Source of the DNA: Ischnura elegans
Lineage: Eukaryota > Arthropoda > Insecta > Odonata > Coenagrionidae
DNA length: 64,000 bases
Direction of reading: 5' to 3'
Assembly: GCF_921293095.1 (NCBI RefSeq)
Contig: NC_060248.1
Location: 13,100,744-13,164,743, forward strand
Shown: positions 51,901 through 57,773 of the stretch, piece after piece
Layout: every line of letters starts with the position of its first letter
Numbering within the stretch: position 1 is the stretch's first letter
The notes under the pieces: generated by a model
Told to the model about the DNA's origin: nothing
What the model saw: the letters and a program-made list of their open reading frames with translations, nothing else
The model's database searches: none
Program-made: the position numbers and the translations under genes

Positions 51901-53264
51901 AGCAGATACAGTGAGTCCTCGTTGTACGTCACCCCGTTTAACGTCATTTCGCGTTAACGTCACGAAAATTTTGAGACCGTCATTCGTTTATCGCACCTTT
52001 GCTTCGCGATAACGTCAGGTCTGGTCAGGTCTTTTAAATTTCGCGCGAGAAAAAATGCGAAGCGGCGGGCGTTGCAGGTTGTTCGTTTTGTGGGCGGTAA
52101 TACAGTCAGTCTAAACAAAGTGTAAAACGGTGTGTTTATTGTCAATTTCAATTACGTTTATAGCAAATTTTCTGCAAAATGAATTCTTAGGTAGGTGCGC
52201 AAATGTTAAGTGCGTAAATGTCAAGTCAAGTTTTAGCAAATTTTACTTGACATAACGGTTTTCTGGAACCTGAAAAGTGATTTCTAGGAATTTTTCCGGG
52301 TAGAACTCGGAGTATTTGTCGTCACTTTTTCGCCGTGTTCTCAATAATTGGTTCCTGTAACTGCGACGATGTTTCAGCGATGATGATGCCCAGGCGATGA
52401 TGCCCAGGTGACCACCATAGCGAAGCCGAAAAAACAAACGCGGGAAGATACAAAAATGGAGAAGGATGTACGTCGCTGCTGGTATTGCCGTCAATGAAGA
52501 CAGGGACTCGTGTTTATGCCATAGTTTGGCATTCCCATCGTAAGAAATGGCCCAAATATGATACGCTAAAATTTTTTCGCGTAGGAATTGTGAGGTCTAG
52601 GAGCCGATATTCACTTTTTACATTGTTTCTTATGGGACATTGTGCTTCGATTAACGTCATTTCGTTTAACGTCACATTTTTCAGGAACGGTAAGTGACGT
52701 TAAACGAGGACTCACTGTACTCACTCGTTTTAACATTTACTATATGAAATAGCGTTTTGTGTCAGTTATATTCTAACAGACTAAAAGTAATTGCTCAAGC
52801 AAAGTAATCTCATAAGGTAAATTTCAGGTCTAATAATAATACTAAATTTATTTGTCCAGCTATTTACACAATACATACAAATACAGTACGTCAAGTAAAG
52901 TACAGGAGGACCTGTCTCTAGCAAAAAATGGAAAAATATGCCAAAAAAATTAACAAATATGAACAGATTGTGGGAAAATGAGAAATTGAAGTGAGATATG
53001 TCACAAAATAACAGAAAAGGGAAAAGCTACTACGGTAGGGGGAGGAGATATGATCGTTTCTAGGAAAAATTATCCACTCACCTCCATCTTCTCCATTTCC
53101 TCCCGAAGCCCTTTGATGTGCGTGTACTTTTCGGCATTCTCACTTTCCAGGGAGGACAATTTTGCTATTATCCTTGTGTACTCGCCTTCATCCATGTACA
53201 CCCCATTTCTTTCACGAGTAGCGGTCAAATCTCGTCTCAGCCTCTCTATTTCTTCAGTGTACTC
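15808..53264 (-). CDS. KIF11: Kinesin-5 (KIF11/Eg5/Klp61F), stalk and tail, 11 exons, 5' part outside window
   Basis: Kinesin-5 is a plus-end-directed tetrameric motor that slides antiparallel spindle microtubules apart in mitosis. Eleven minus-strand exons, all with AG acceptor and GT donor, join with matching phases into 715 codons plus a TGA stop. The first begins EYTEEIERLRRDL, which in this family directly follows the motor domain and neck linker. The heptad-rich stalk comes next. Exon I carries the BimC box, TPPRRDYKYPRKL, whose TPPR is a Cdk1-type site. A basic tail ends the protein. The length after the neck agrees with animal kinesin-5 proteins of about 1,050 residues. The motor domain (P-loop, switch I and II) was looked for up to 64,000 and not found. 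The gene therefore continues upstream, with an intron of at least 10.7 kb before exon A. The junctions need transcript confirmation. Confidence 0.9.
16931..17080 (+). repeat. Possible tRNA-derived SINE
   Basis: The sequence GCAGTGGCGCAGTGGTTGAC contains a good RNA polymerase III A-box (TGGCGCAGTGG). About 50 bases on, CCTCAAATCCTG is a degraded B-box candidate. The limits and the tail are unclear, and no target duplication was found. Confidence 0.35.
17606..17678 (-). tRNA. tRNA-like sequence (pseudogene or SINE head)
   Basis: This 73-nt minus-strand stretch folds roughly as a cloverleaf. The D arm has a GCGC/GCGC stem. A 17-nt anticodon arm presents UAU with C instead of the normal U33. A T arm contains GGGTTTGAGTCCC. 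Only four acceptor pairs form (GCCG/CGGC), and the T stem has a mismatch. These defects point to a decayed tRNA or a tRNA-derived retroposon rather than a working tRNA-Ile gene. Confidence 0.5.
17861..18719. mobile_element. Truncated copy of the CCGTATAAGC TA-element
   Basis: It matches the right part of the element at 45,837-49,853. It opens with GACTCACCTAGCATTTGGCC, as at 49,183, and ends with GAGGTGCACCTCTTACACAC followed by GCTCATACGG and then TA (18720-18721). The left half is missing, and the middle (about 18,290-18,515) does not match. Confidence 0.7.
19197..19352 (-). CDS. KIF11: Kinesin-5 exon J (tail)
   Basis: 156 nt, 52 codons, phase 0. Acceptor TTGCAG, donor GTGAGC. It encodes SNIPKLSASVSSLPATDMES through to ITSFQDE, a serine/threonine-rich low-complexity segment consistent with a disordered tail. 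There is no diagnostic motif. The call rests on open frame, phase match and splice sites between exons I and K, so it is a little less certain. Confidence 0.75.
19782..19931. mobile_element. TA-type MITE, GAATATAGTCCCCC family
   Basis: The left end TCATATTTCTCCGAATATAG and the right end, inverted, GGGACTCGATTCAGACAAAT are flanked by TA (19780-19781 and 19932-19933). A cleaner relative lies at 42,901-43,070. A TA target with short ends suggests a pogo/mariner-type parent. Confidence 0.6.
21082..21985 (+). pseudogene. piggyBac transposase remnant
   Basis: Pieces in different frames match the family in order. First comes the acidic N-terminus VVYILPDVNNLTDEEDIDV. Next is a segment like LSGYHVLPEQDLY followed by MSRKRDKG (about 21,600-21,720). 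Last is MVPYFGCHSANMLIQN, then a stop, then PVRLGFKLWCLCSSDDY (about 21,828-21,925), which corresponds to the conserved PyFG...GfKlW block near the catalytic core. Stops and frameshifts separate the pieces and the C-terminus is not recognisable, so the gene is dead. The family call is firm because three ordered blocks agree. Confidence 0.85.
22711..23292. mobile_element. TA-type MITE nested in piggyBac
   Basis: The 582-bp element begins CAGTGGAACCTCGCTAAAGC and ends GAGGTTGCACTG, with TA on both sides (22709-22710 and 23293-23294). The ends resemble Tigger/pogo ends (CAGT...AACCTCGCT). Non-coding. Confidence 0.75.
24029..24177 (-). CDS. KIF11: Kinesin-5 exon I with the BimC box
   Basis: 149 nt. 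Acceptor TTTGCAG, donor GTGAGT. It reads GETPPRRDYKYPRKLVISSP and then KEVVMRRLRAKL. This is the BimC box, the tail motif shared by kinesin-5 proteins (T-P-x-x-R-x-Y-x-Y-P-x-x-L). The T-P-P-R is the site that in vertebrate Eg5 is phosphorylated by Cdk1 to drive spindle binding; that role here is inferred from conservation. Confidence 0.95.
24547..24615. repeat. Minisatellite, five units of 13-14 bp
   Basis: About five tandem variants of TGTCCTACGACGC-like units occupy the start of the intron between exons H and I. Just before it (about 24,510-24,546), ACTCTTGTCTCC-type units repeat as well. The units drift progressively from left to right. Confidence 0.7.
25238..25460 (-). CDS. KIF11: Kinesin-5 exon H (end of stalk)
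   Basis: 223 nt. Acceptor CTTCAG, donor GTATGT. It encodes ALAAKAREMAEMQESHLEA through FLQERQDELEGEC to NDLLEDQPT, with one base of a split glycine codon at the end. The 3' part loses heptad character, as expected just before the BimC box. Confidence 0.88.
25610..25789 (-). CDS. KIF11: Kinesin-5 exon G (distal stalk)
   Basis: 180 nt, 60 codons, phase 0. Acceptor TTGTAG, donor GTGAGT. It encodes RTVAVSHMERLSADAVS through AQEEERRQDEQVVEERL to EENDQTQ and is strongly acidic and basic alternating. The roughly 2.6 kb intron on its upstream side holds the hairpin insertion at 26,753-26,935. Confidence 0.88.
26753..26935. mobile_element. Short hairpin insertion with 10-bp duplication
   Basis: This 183-bp insertion is flanked by the perfect direct repeat TTACAAGAGA (26743-26752 and 26936-26945). 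It starts with a roughly 29-nt end containing GATGCTTTCCCGGCGA (26767-26782), also present at 58,425-58,440. The rest is an inverted repeat with arms of roughly 54-64 nt (26,789-26,842 and 26,872-26,935). The 10-bp duplication is too long for the DNA transposon families seen here. A retroposon is one option; the family is unknown. Confidence 0.7.
26946..28363 (-). other. Rest of kinesin-5 intron F-G
   Basis: No exon or repeat boundary could be supported in this intronic stretch. Confidence 0.5.
28364..28624 (-). CDS. KIF11: Kinesin-5 exon F (stalk)
   Basis: 261 nt, 87 codons, phase 0. Acceptor ATGCAG, donor GTAATG. It encodes EMLSALRTVIETAQMVEE through CVAHMDALTTGMVGEV to REFVEK. It is a predicted continuous coil, separated from exon E by a short 199-base intron. 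Confidence 0.9.
28824..28991 (-). CDS. KIF11: Kinesin-5 exon E (stalk, minifilament region)
   Basis: 168 nt, 56 codons, phase 0. Acceptor TTACAG, donor GTAAGG. It encodes IRDKEYRLEVYSLEAKDAL through QRKQETERFMANQRNAAE to KTR. By position it falls in the part of the stalk that forms the bipolar tetramer in Klp61F, which is an inference from position only. Confidence 0.85.
28992..29979 (-). other. Kinesin-5 intron D-E
   Basis: AT-rich intron of about 1 kb. No internal element was recognised. Confidence 0.6.
29980..30278 (-). CDS. KIF11: Kinesin-5 exon D (stalk)
   Basis: 299 nt. Acceptor TTGTGTAG, donor GTATGG. It completes the glycine codon, then encodes ELQEQKTSELTIMSEHL through FLGHVRSRGALVEDL to ALSNEVNDK, with phase 0 at the 3' end. 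It is a long amphipathic coil. The roughly 4.5 kb intron between exons D and C holds the 2.1 kb TA element at 32,157-34,242. Confidence 0.9.
30279..32154 (-). other. Left part of kinesin-5 intron C-D
   Basis: Nothing recognisable before the TA element at 32,157. The open frames here overlap each other on both strands and lack motifs. Confidence 0.5.
32157..34242. mobile_element. TA-type element, 2.1 kb, non-coding
   Basis: The ends CAGTCGGATCCGGATTTAAG and, inverted, CTTAAATCAGGATTCTACTG are flanked by TA (32155-32156 and 34243-34244). Subterminal TTTTTCCGCATTTAGTGTTT-like motifs repeat at both ends. The size and ends suit a pogo/Tigger element, but no DDE transposase block was found, so it is probably non-autonomous. 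Confidence 0.75.
34758..34897 (-). CDS. KIF11: Kinesin-5 exon C (stalk)
   Basis: 140 nt. Acceptor TTGCAG, donor GTGAGC. It completes the split arginine, then reads SVEEGNRSRGEQFSHKF and ends LRTTLG with one base of the glycine codon. Exons B and C are separated by a 16.2 kb intron filled with transposons. Confidence 0.88.
35123..36800. mobile_element. hAT-type element, copy 1
   Basis: It starts TAGAGATGTGCGAATAG, ends CTATTCGACCCATCTCTA, and is flanked by a perfect AAAATAAT (35115-35122 and 36801-36808). ATTCGAATA/CTCGAATACC motifs crowd both ends. An internal unit of about 265 bp is duplicated in tandem (about 35,490-35,755 and 35,760-36,030). No transposase was found. A second copy lies at 54,169-55,843 in the same orientation. 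Confidence 0.85.
36813..38547. mobile_element. CCGTATAAGC TA-element, copy 1 (inverted)
   Basis: This 1,735-bp element is flanked by TA (36811-36812 and 38548-38549). The ends are C[CT]GTATAAGCGTGTGTAAGAG and, inverted, GTGCGCCTCTTACACACGCT followed by TAAACGG. It is the reverse complement of the element at 45,837-49,853 once the Tigger is subtracted from that copy. The left end carries the motif GTGTAAGAGGCGCAC twice in tandem. No protein motif was seen. It abuts the hAT element copy 1 on its left. Confidence 0.82.
38713..39357 (-). pseudogene. LINE ORF2 C-terminal part
   Basis: The minus frame reads IFSVIDYCCLVYNDLNEES, then LRLIFDLRRDVRIAPCYKQL, then FKNKSPSYLYDLF. This is the conserved region after the RT of Jockey/CR1-type LINEs (D-Y-C-x-x-V-Y ... 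F-x-L-R-R ... L-x-W-L). It continues directly from the RT fragment on the far side of the Tigger at 39,360-42,579. Confidence 0.8.
40353..41359 (+). mobile_element. TA-type element, GTCCTCGTTTAACG family, copy 1
   Basis: This 1,007-bp element has inverted ends CAGTGTGTCCTCGTTTAACG / CGTTAAACGAGGACTCACTG and TA on both sides (40351-40352 and 41360-41361). A second copy is at 51,909-52,717. Inside, on the plus strand, EEKTAILEQNLGIIKRIEEG and then ATAGEIGRVLGL (about 40,720-40,820) resembles the pipsqueak/CENP-B helix-turn-helix that starts Tigger/pogo transposases. The catalytic part is absent. Confidence 0.8.
41864..42008. repeat. 145-bp near-perfect palindrome
   Basis: Arms of about 64 nt (41,864-41,928 and 41,944-42,008) run from CATATCGATAACTCCACTGC on the left to its near-complement on the right, around a roughly 15-nt centre. 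It interrupts the Tigger1-like transposase between the MWRSNRRAWET and ALLLMDNAPAH blocks, so it arrived after the transposase. No clear target duplication was found. Confidence 0.85.
42585..43440 (-). pseudogene. LINE reverse transcriptase core
   Basis: Reading the minus strand gives SKGLECIVHFQVVEFLSQEN, then FDPFQSGFRNN, DFSKAFD followed by VNH, a degraded GVP-SVLGPLLFSLNI, and YMLYADDLQIYHSC. These are RT blocks in order, with the catalytic YADD intact at about 42,735. Stops occur before VNH and inside the GVPQGS block. A 170-bp MITE (42,901-43,070) splits the domain. Confidence 0.88.
42901..43070. mobile_element. TA-type MITE, GAATATAGTCCCCC family, clean copy
   Basis: This 170-bp element has ends CCGTATTTATCTGAATATAG / CTATATTCGGAGAAATACAG and TA on both sides (42899-42900 and 43071-43072). 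Internal GGGGGACTATATTCA motifs repeat the end. It sits inside the LINE RT domain. Confidence 0.8.
43941..44420 (-). pseudogene. Tigger transposase fragment
   Basis: FPPQLVFSVDETIFFWKRMH then SRSFIFREGKPGSGFKTFKD (about 43,945-44,075, minus) is the first catalytic block of Tigger transposases, with DE preserved. Upstream, FENGEHQSDIARKFKRT (about 44,350-44,405) looks like the N-terminal helix-turn-helix. Frameshifts separate the two, and the rest of the DDE domain is deleted. Confidence 0.78.
44517..44990 (-). mobile_element. 5'-truncated LINE 3' end
   Basis: On the minus strand an open frame ends FNKIPDEIKDCTSIYVFKNK and then LKLLLSKKCYYSISEYM before a stop at 44,758. This is the usual end of Jockey-like LINE ORF2. 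It is followed by an untranslated tail finishing in AAATAAATTATTATTATTA. The 5' end is truncated near 44,990. It inserted into the Tigger at 43,444-45,504. Confidence 0.75.
45507..45834 (-). pseudogene. LINE segment just upstream of the RT core
   Basis: The minus strand encodes NLAVDELNNYFTCLAN, then VTPDVLIKFIFWSKSNSTG and VDQIS. The last part matches the KSnsxGxDgI block at the start of LINE RT domains. It links the endonuclease piece beyond 49,856 with the RT core below 43,440. Confidence 0.78.
45994..48278 (+). mobile_element. Tigger element, nearly complete
   Basis: This 2,285-bp element has ends CAGTAAATTCCGGTTATTAC and, inverted, GTTATAACCGAATTTTACTG. TA lies on both sides (45992-45993 and 48279-48280). 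A homologous stretch at 38,370-38,420 shows the site without an insert. The size and single transposase gene are typical of Tigger. It is the best preserved element in the window. Confidence 0.92.
46491..48092 (+). pseudogene. Tigger transposase, broken by two frameshifts
   Basis: The likely start MSAKRKTYTIKEKLGIIN (46,491) leads into a pipsqueak/CENP-B helix-turn-helix (FREFGVPEGTIRGWMKEED). A second DNA-binding segment follows (ASAGWLSRWKIRHGV). The DDE catalytic core then shows YNCDETALYYRLLP, LLLDNCPAHPSSELL and KNTTALIQPMDQGII, so all three acidic residues are present. The tail is acidic and ends KKISEYFSNSR. One frameshift lies near 46,535-46,550, after IINRQSE, and another near 47,240, before NAWMTRDIFLSWF. 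The sizes are right for a protein of about 530 residues. Everything but the two indels looks intact. Confidence 0.9.
49628..49702. repeat. Two adjacent 32-nt palindromes
   Basis: TTTCCTCTTTCAAT and its complement form a hairpin at about 49,628-49,660. A second, nearly identical hairpin follows at about 49,671-49,702. The reverse-oriented copy at 36,813-38,547 has only a single arm at the matching place (TCTCTTTCAATATTAATT near 36,965), so the duplication arose in this copy. Confidence 0.7.
50066..50900 (-). pseudogene. LINE apurinic-type endonuclease domain
   Basis: Minus-strand frames read VNCQSLLPHFDEFKDHF, then DVICMTETWLKP and CHDRTGKRGGGVGAF, and after a frameshift IIIVGDFNVN. TETWL carries the catalytic Glu and GDFN the catalytic Asp-Asn of the LINE endonuclease family. 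Several frameshifts and stops inactivate it. The LINE start lies near 50,940, only about 160 bases beyond the donor of kinesin exon B. Confidence 0.85.
51103..51374 (-). CDS. KIF11: Kinesin-5 exon B (stalk coiled coil)
   Basis: 272 nt, entering at phase 0 and leaving two bases (AG) of a split arginine codon. Acceptor TGCAG, donor GTAATT. It encodes ELCNSLNMEVSEKQTEL and continues through ETEDCLERTKSVL to LLQEKLSRKR. The layout, ending in a K-L-x-R-K motif just before the next exon, matches the family stalk. A LINE 5' end lies only about 160 bases past the donor, so the following 16 kb intron is mostly inserted DNA. Confidence 0.9.
51909..52717. mobile_element. TA-type element, GTCCTCGTTTAACG family, copy 2
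   Basis: This 809-bp element has ends CAGTGAGTCCTCGTTGTACG / CGTTAAACGAGGACTCACTG and TA on both sides (51907-51908 and 52718-52719). The right third, including TTGTTTCTTATGGGA, matches copy 1 at 40,353-41,359. It sits in the intron between exons A and B. Confidence 0.82.
52832..52930 (-). mobile_element. Short LINE 3' tail
   Basis: Minus-strand AAATAAATTTAGTATTATTA resembles the tail at 44,517 (AAATAAATTATTATTATTA). It suggests a strongly 5'-truncated LINE insertion in the exon A-B intron. No coding part is left and the upstream limit is a guess. Confidence 0.4.
53082..53264 (-). CDS. KIF11: Kinesin-5 exon A (neck-proximal coiled coil)
   Basis: 183 nt, 61 codons, phase 0 at both ends. Acceptor CTCCAG precedes GAGTACACTGAAG; donor GTGAGT follows ATGGAG. 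It encodes EYTEEIERLRRDLTATRERN and then GVYMDEGEY, the most diagnostic kinesin-5 segment in the window, equivalent to the start of the stalk after the motor head. The rest is a charged coiled coil. This is the most upstream exon found. Confidence 0.93.
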
Positions 53265-54160
53265 CTGGAGAGTCAGAAAAGAGATTCCATTCAAACGCAG
53301 TCATAACAACTCATTGGGCATATAATGATGTCATCACCCAAACATGGCCAATGATGAGGTCAAACTCTCAACCTGACAACTAAAAGACATTTACCCAAAT
53401 TGCACCCACGTTTGTAATTTAGCACATGCATTCAAAATGGGCGGAGAGAACCCATATCTTTTTCAATCATAGCACTCTGTATGGATGACTGGAATGCATT
53501 GTAAATAATTATTATTCAAATTATTCACTTTTACGTGTATTTCGTAAATCATTAAAAAATTTAATAGCCAACTAATTTCATCAAGTGAGACAATATCATT
53601 TCTACTATCATTTTTACTATATTTGAGCTCTGCCAAAGTAGTTTATGTGATATCTAAAATTTTCAACGGCACAATACACCTCAGCCAAATCATTGACGTG
53701 GGAATATTTCATAGAGCCAAATCCATTGGACATGACCTCACGATGAACCATGTAAATCAGTGCTCCAGCCATTAAATAGGCCTATTTAACTTAATAAACT
53801 GAAAGAAAATACATCAGTCTAATACTAGTCTGGTCAATCACAAACAATGGATGTATTTTATAGATTTATGATATTTATAAATACATCAAGTTTGTCTTTC
53901 GAGTGTTTATTAATGAGTAAATCAAGTTGAGCAATAAAGAGTAAATTAGGAATTTGTGCTTCAATAAAATACCGTCATGGGAGTTACCAATAACCGAAAC
54001 ACCCCTGCGAATGGAAATATGTGAGATACTAGCAAGGTTAATACACACAGGATTGCTTAATGGCAAAGTTAAAATCATCAGAATGAGTGCCAGGATTCCT
54101 GTGAAAGGCTGTCAGCAGCTAATTGACATGACCGCAATGGTGTAGATAGAAACCACTCAT
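53265..54160 (-). other. Start of the intron upstream of kinesin exon A
   Basis: No motor-domain exon or repeat end could be supported before the hAT element at 54,169. Confidence 0.5.
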
Positions 54161-54168
54161 AGTTACTA

Positions 54169-55843
54169 CTAGAGATGTGCGAATAGTATCCGCGAATACT
54201 CGAATACCTCGAATACTAGAAAGTATTCGATATTCGAGGTTTCGAATAGTTATGCGAAAAGTACCGCCTCGAATACCTCGAATACTTTGAATTTCGCGTC
54301 ATACACTGTCGCACACACGTCGTTGTTAGTTGACTCGGAAAAATGTAGAGAACTGTAGTCATTTAGTGCTCGCAGCGCCGTTTTACTCAAGTTGACGAAT
54401 TACATCAAATTCGTGGATTTTAGCGGCGAAAAGAGTTCGTCGAGGGGAACCGAAAACGGTCGGGTGAAAAAATCCGAAAATCCCCGATTCCCCCCACCAG
54501 GACTCAGTGCCGTGGGATAGCAACCTTAGGGCATTTCCCACGATCCGCTATCCCCCTCCATTCAGCTCTCGCCTCACCCACTCTGACGCTTTCCTCTTCT
54601 CCGAAATCAAACAAAAGGTCCCAGCTCGCGCAGGGATCGCATTACGAAGACCCCTGCTTCGAAAAAAATATCGAGTTACGAGAACAATAAAAACGTGTTT
54701 CACGCCCTCCCCCCTTTTCTCACCCACTGACCTTTTTCTGGCTACCTGCTTCGAAGTTCCCCATTTCTGGAGGTCAACTGCTGTGTGAGTACCGTGGGAT
54801 ACTTACATTAGCGCATTTCCCAAGATCCGGTATCCCTCTCCATTCAGCACTATCCCCCCCCTCTGAGGCTTTCCTCTTCTTCGAAATAAAAAAAAGGTCA
54901 CAGCTCGCGCAGGGATCATATTACGAAGACCTTAGCTTCGAAGAAATACCAAGTTACACGAGAACAATAGAAACGTGTTTCGGGCCCTCCCTTTTCTCCC
55001 CCACTGACCTTTTTTTTCCCTAACAGCTTCGAAGTTCCCCATTTCTGTGGAGGTCAACCGCTGCATGAGTCATCTATTAGCACAAAAGGTGTCTAAGAAT
55101 GACTTTCGTCAATTGATGTCACACCTTTATTGAATATAAATATTAGTAATGTGCGCGTAATTTCAAAAAGAATAAGACCAAACACGACGTATTTCTGAGT
55201 TTATTTAATCATTTTACGCAAAGAAATAAATGTCAAAATACGATGGAGACTAAGCATTCTAGCGAAACTCGATATGAGCAGCTGAGCTTCTCGGAAGTTG
55301 ATGCAGTATTTTTTTCCGAAAACATATATCAAGTTACAATTTATGAGTGGTGCTATAAATGTTTATTGTTACAGTCCCAGACAAAGGGATATTTTCTCAG
55401 AATATTTGGTTTCTCCCTGATAGCAATTCCAATTCATCTTCTTATCTCGTGAGAACTCTCAAAGATGGACTGAAAATAATTGAAGAAAATCCGGTGGAAA
55501 AGAGCTTGTATTTTGCAAAATGCCTCAGATTGTCAGCTAGCACTTGGCAGCAGGAGTGGGGGTAAAGCGATGTTAGTTGAATTAATTATACACCAAATTG
55601 TTTCCATAAAATTAAAATATTCATTAATCAGCTAAATTCCTGTTTGAATCATTTAAAGGAAATCAAAATTACTCCCCAAAATCTTGTGTTGCCTGCTGCA
55701 TAGGCAACCGAGTCAAACATTCCAGTATTCATCATTGAGTATTCGAGGTATTCGAAATTCGAGGTATTCGAGTATTCGAGCAATGATTTAATATTCGAAT
55801 TCGATATTCGAATTCGAGAAATCTGCTATTCGACCCATCTCTA
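54169..55843. mobile_element. hAT-type element, copy 2
   Basis: Same family and orientation as 35,123-36,800, of nearly equal length (1,675 against 1,678). It is flanked by a perfect GTTACTAC (54161-54168 and 55844-55851). In the first 200 bases I count about ten differences from copy 1, so the two are roughly 95 percent alike there. The internal tandem pair of units is present in both copies. Confidence 0.87.
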
Positions 55844-55851
55844 GTTACTAC

Positions 55852-56095
55852 AGTGGAGAAGATTTACATGCCTACGGCAGATTATGAAGACAAAGAAGTG
55901 GAGGACATCTACTAAGATATAACTGAAGAACTCAAGCAGGTAAGATCTTAGTACAGGGAATACTATTGTGGAAATATATAAAAACCAAATCATATGGATA
56001 AAGAGTGTGATATGAGAGAGGAGAGAATCTGCTGAATCTACTTCTCAAATTCTGCACAGAAAACAAGCCAGTGGCTTTCCAGATACATATTTAAA
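55852..56095 (+). pseudogene. RTE-type LINE endonuclease scrap
   Basis: The plus strand reads VEKIYMPTADYEDKEVEDIY, a stop, DITEELKQ, and then in another frame ERGENLLNLLLKFCTENKPV. Both pieces and their spacing match the endonuclease of RTE-type LINEs (the V-Y-x-P-T block and the N-E-R-G-x-x-L-x-x-F-C block). It is dead and truncated. It is a different LINE from the one at 38,550-50,940, and lies on the opposite strand. Confidence 0.6.
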
Positions 56096-56099
56096 AATC

Positions 56100-57138
56100 A
56101 CATGTGAATAAATTGATATGGAAAATAGGAGAAGACAAAAAGATTTAAATTATGCCGCATGAGCAACACGGCACACACTACAATGAACTCTCTTGCCTGA
56201 TAAGTAACCTTTAAACCTCACCATTATTTTGTGTGTTCAGACCCAATTTCTCTCCATAATTCCAACCCACGTATCATCCAGTTTGAAGCTAATGACATAA
56301 GTGCAACCAGGTCTTTACTAACCATGTAGACCTATGATGTTATCTTAACAAGAAGGATGAAAATTGTAAAGCCCTGTAGCAAGTATATTTTAGCAACCCA
56401 ACACATGAAGTCCACCACAATACAGAGTTTACTTTATCACTCATAATTAGCATATTGTTAATGCCATGTGGAGATACAACTTCCGTAACCAGAGAAGAAA
56501 ACTAAGAGGCTAATGGGGAACTTGCATGAATTCTTTTTTATTTAACAGGCGGACGGAAAATTATTTTCTGAATTCAACAAAGGAAACAGCATGTAAATCT
56601 GAGTTTTCCTTCGCAAGATATTCAATGATAAATATAACGGATTTTAAAGTGCGCCAAAAACTTCCTCCCCCCCAAGCCACTGCAGACGATGCCTCGATGA
56701 CGTCATAGCTGCCTGAACATCACGCGAAGCTATTGTTGTGATTGTTTGTAATAGTTGCCTGCCGTTGTGAGAGCTTCGTTTGTGAGACGTGTAGATTATT
56801 TTCTATTTAAAGCAAAATTTCCGATGATAGAGGCTCGGAAGCCCTCATATTTTGTATTATTTATACTATTAAGTATCTGAGTAAGGGCATAAAATATAAA
56901 ACTGGAGCAGTTAAACGAAAAATTTTATAATACCTAAATAACATCTCTGTAGGAGTCTGAGCCACGGCCGTTGGAAGAGAGATAAGTTAATTGTAAGTTG
57001 ATGTTATCGACGGAATATCATTCATTTAAGTATCTAATTAGAACAATTTTGATGTTTACTAATGTCCGCTATGCTTTTATATGCAATAACTTCATACATT
57101 TATTCATAGGTTCCGGAGAATTCGTCGTTTAGGACTGC
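56100..57138. other. Unassigned sequence
   Basis: No coding or repeat features could be supported. A TGACGTCA-like site (GATGACGTCATAG) occurs near 56,700, but its context says nothing about function. Confidence 0.4.
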
Positions 57139-57146
57139 CTGTGCAT

Positions 57147-57773
57147 TAGGGCGGATCGCAAAAATCGATTTTTTTCAAATCCATCTGGCCCAATGAAAAA
57201 AAGTTGTGGGACCGATCAAAAATAAGGCCTGAAAAATTTGAGACCTGTACGTGAACCCCTGACCCTCGCTCAAATGCAATTTAGGGGGGGAGGGTCAAAA
57301 TTTGAAAAATACAATATTTTATGGTCATTCCCTATAGATTTTGCCGAGTTACTGCACTTATAGGGCAAAAATGTCGTGGATTTTGACGTATCTGCCACCG
57401 TTTAGCCACAAAACGCCTAATTTGAGTCCGCGAAGAAAATATTCCAACGCCCACGCAGCGTCGCGGATACCAGAGCCGCAGGCCGATCCCTTCCCCTCCA
57501 CGCTCGCTTCTCCCCCTCCCACGCCTCTAATACAGCAAAATTCATCCCGCGCATGCTGCTAGGAGGTCGTTTGTCTTTGATAATATAAATCAGAAGATGG
57601 TAGAAGGTAAAAAGCGATGCGTAGTGAGACGACTTGTCCCTAATTTGGCGCCTCGTCAGTGTTAAACAAATCGATGTTACCAACTTTTAGAGAAGTTATG
57701 AAATAATTTTAGACCTGCGCACACAGGAAAGGAGACTACGGTCTTGAAGACGCCTCTCGAGTGGCTATGAAGG
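57147..57773 (+). repeat. Left long terminal inverted repeat
   Basis: About 627 bp, pairing with 59,538-60,166. Both arms contain the same 88-codon and 73-codon open frames in mirror orientation. The frames are a by-product of the repeat rather than evidence of genes. Confidence 0.9.
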
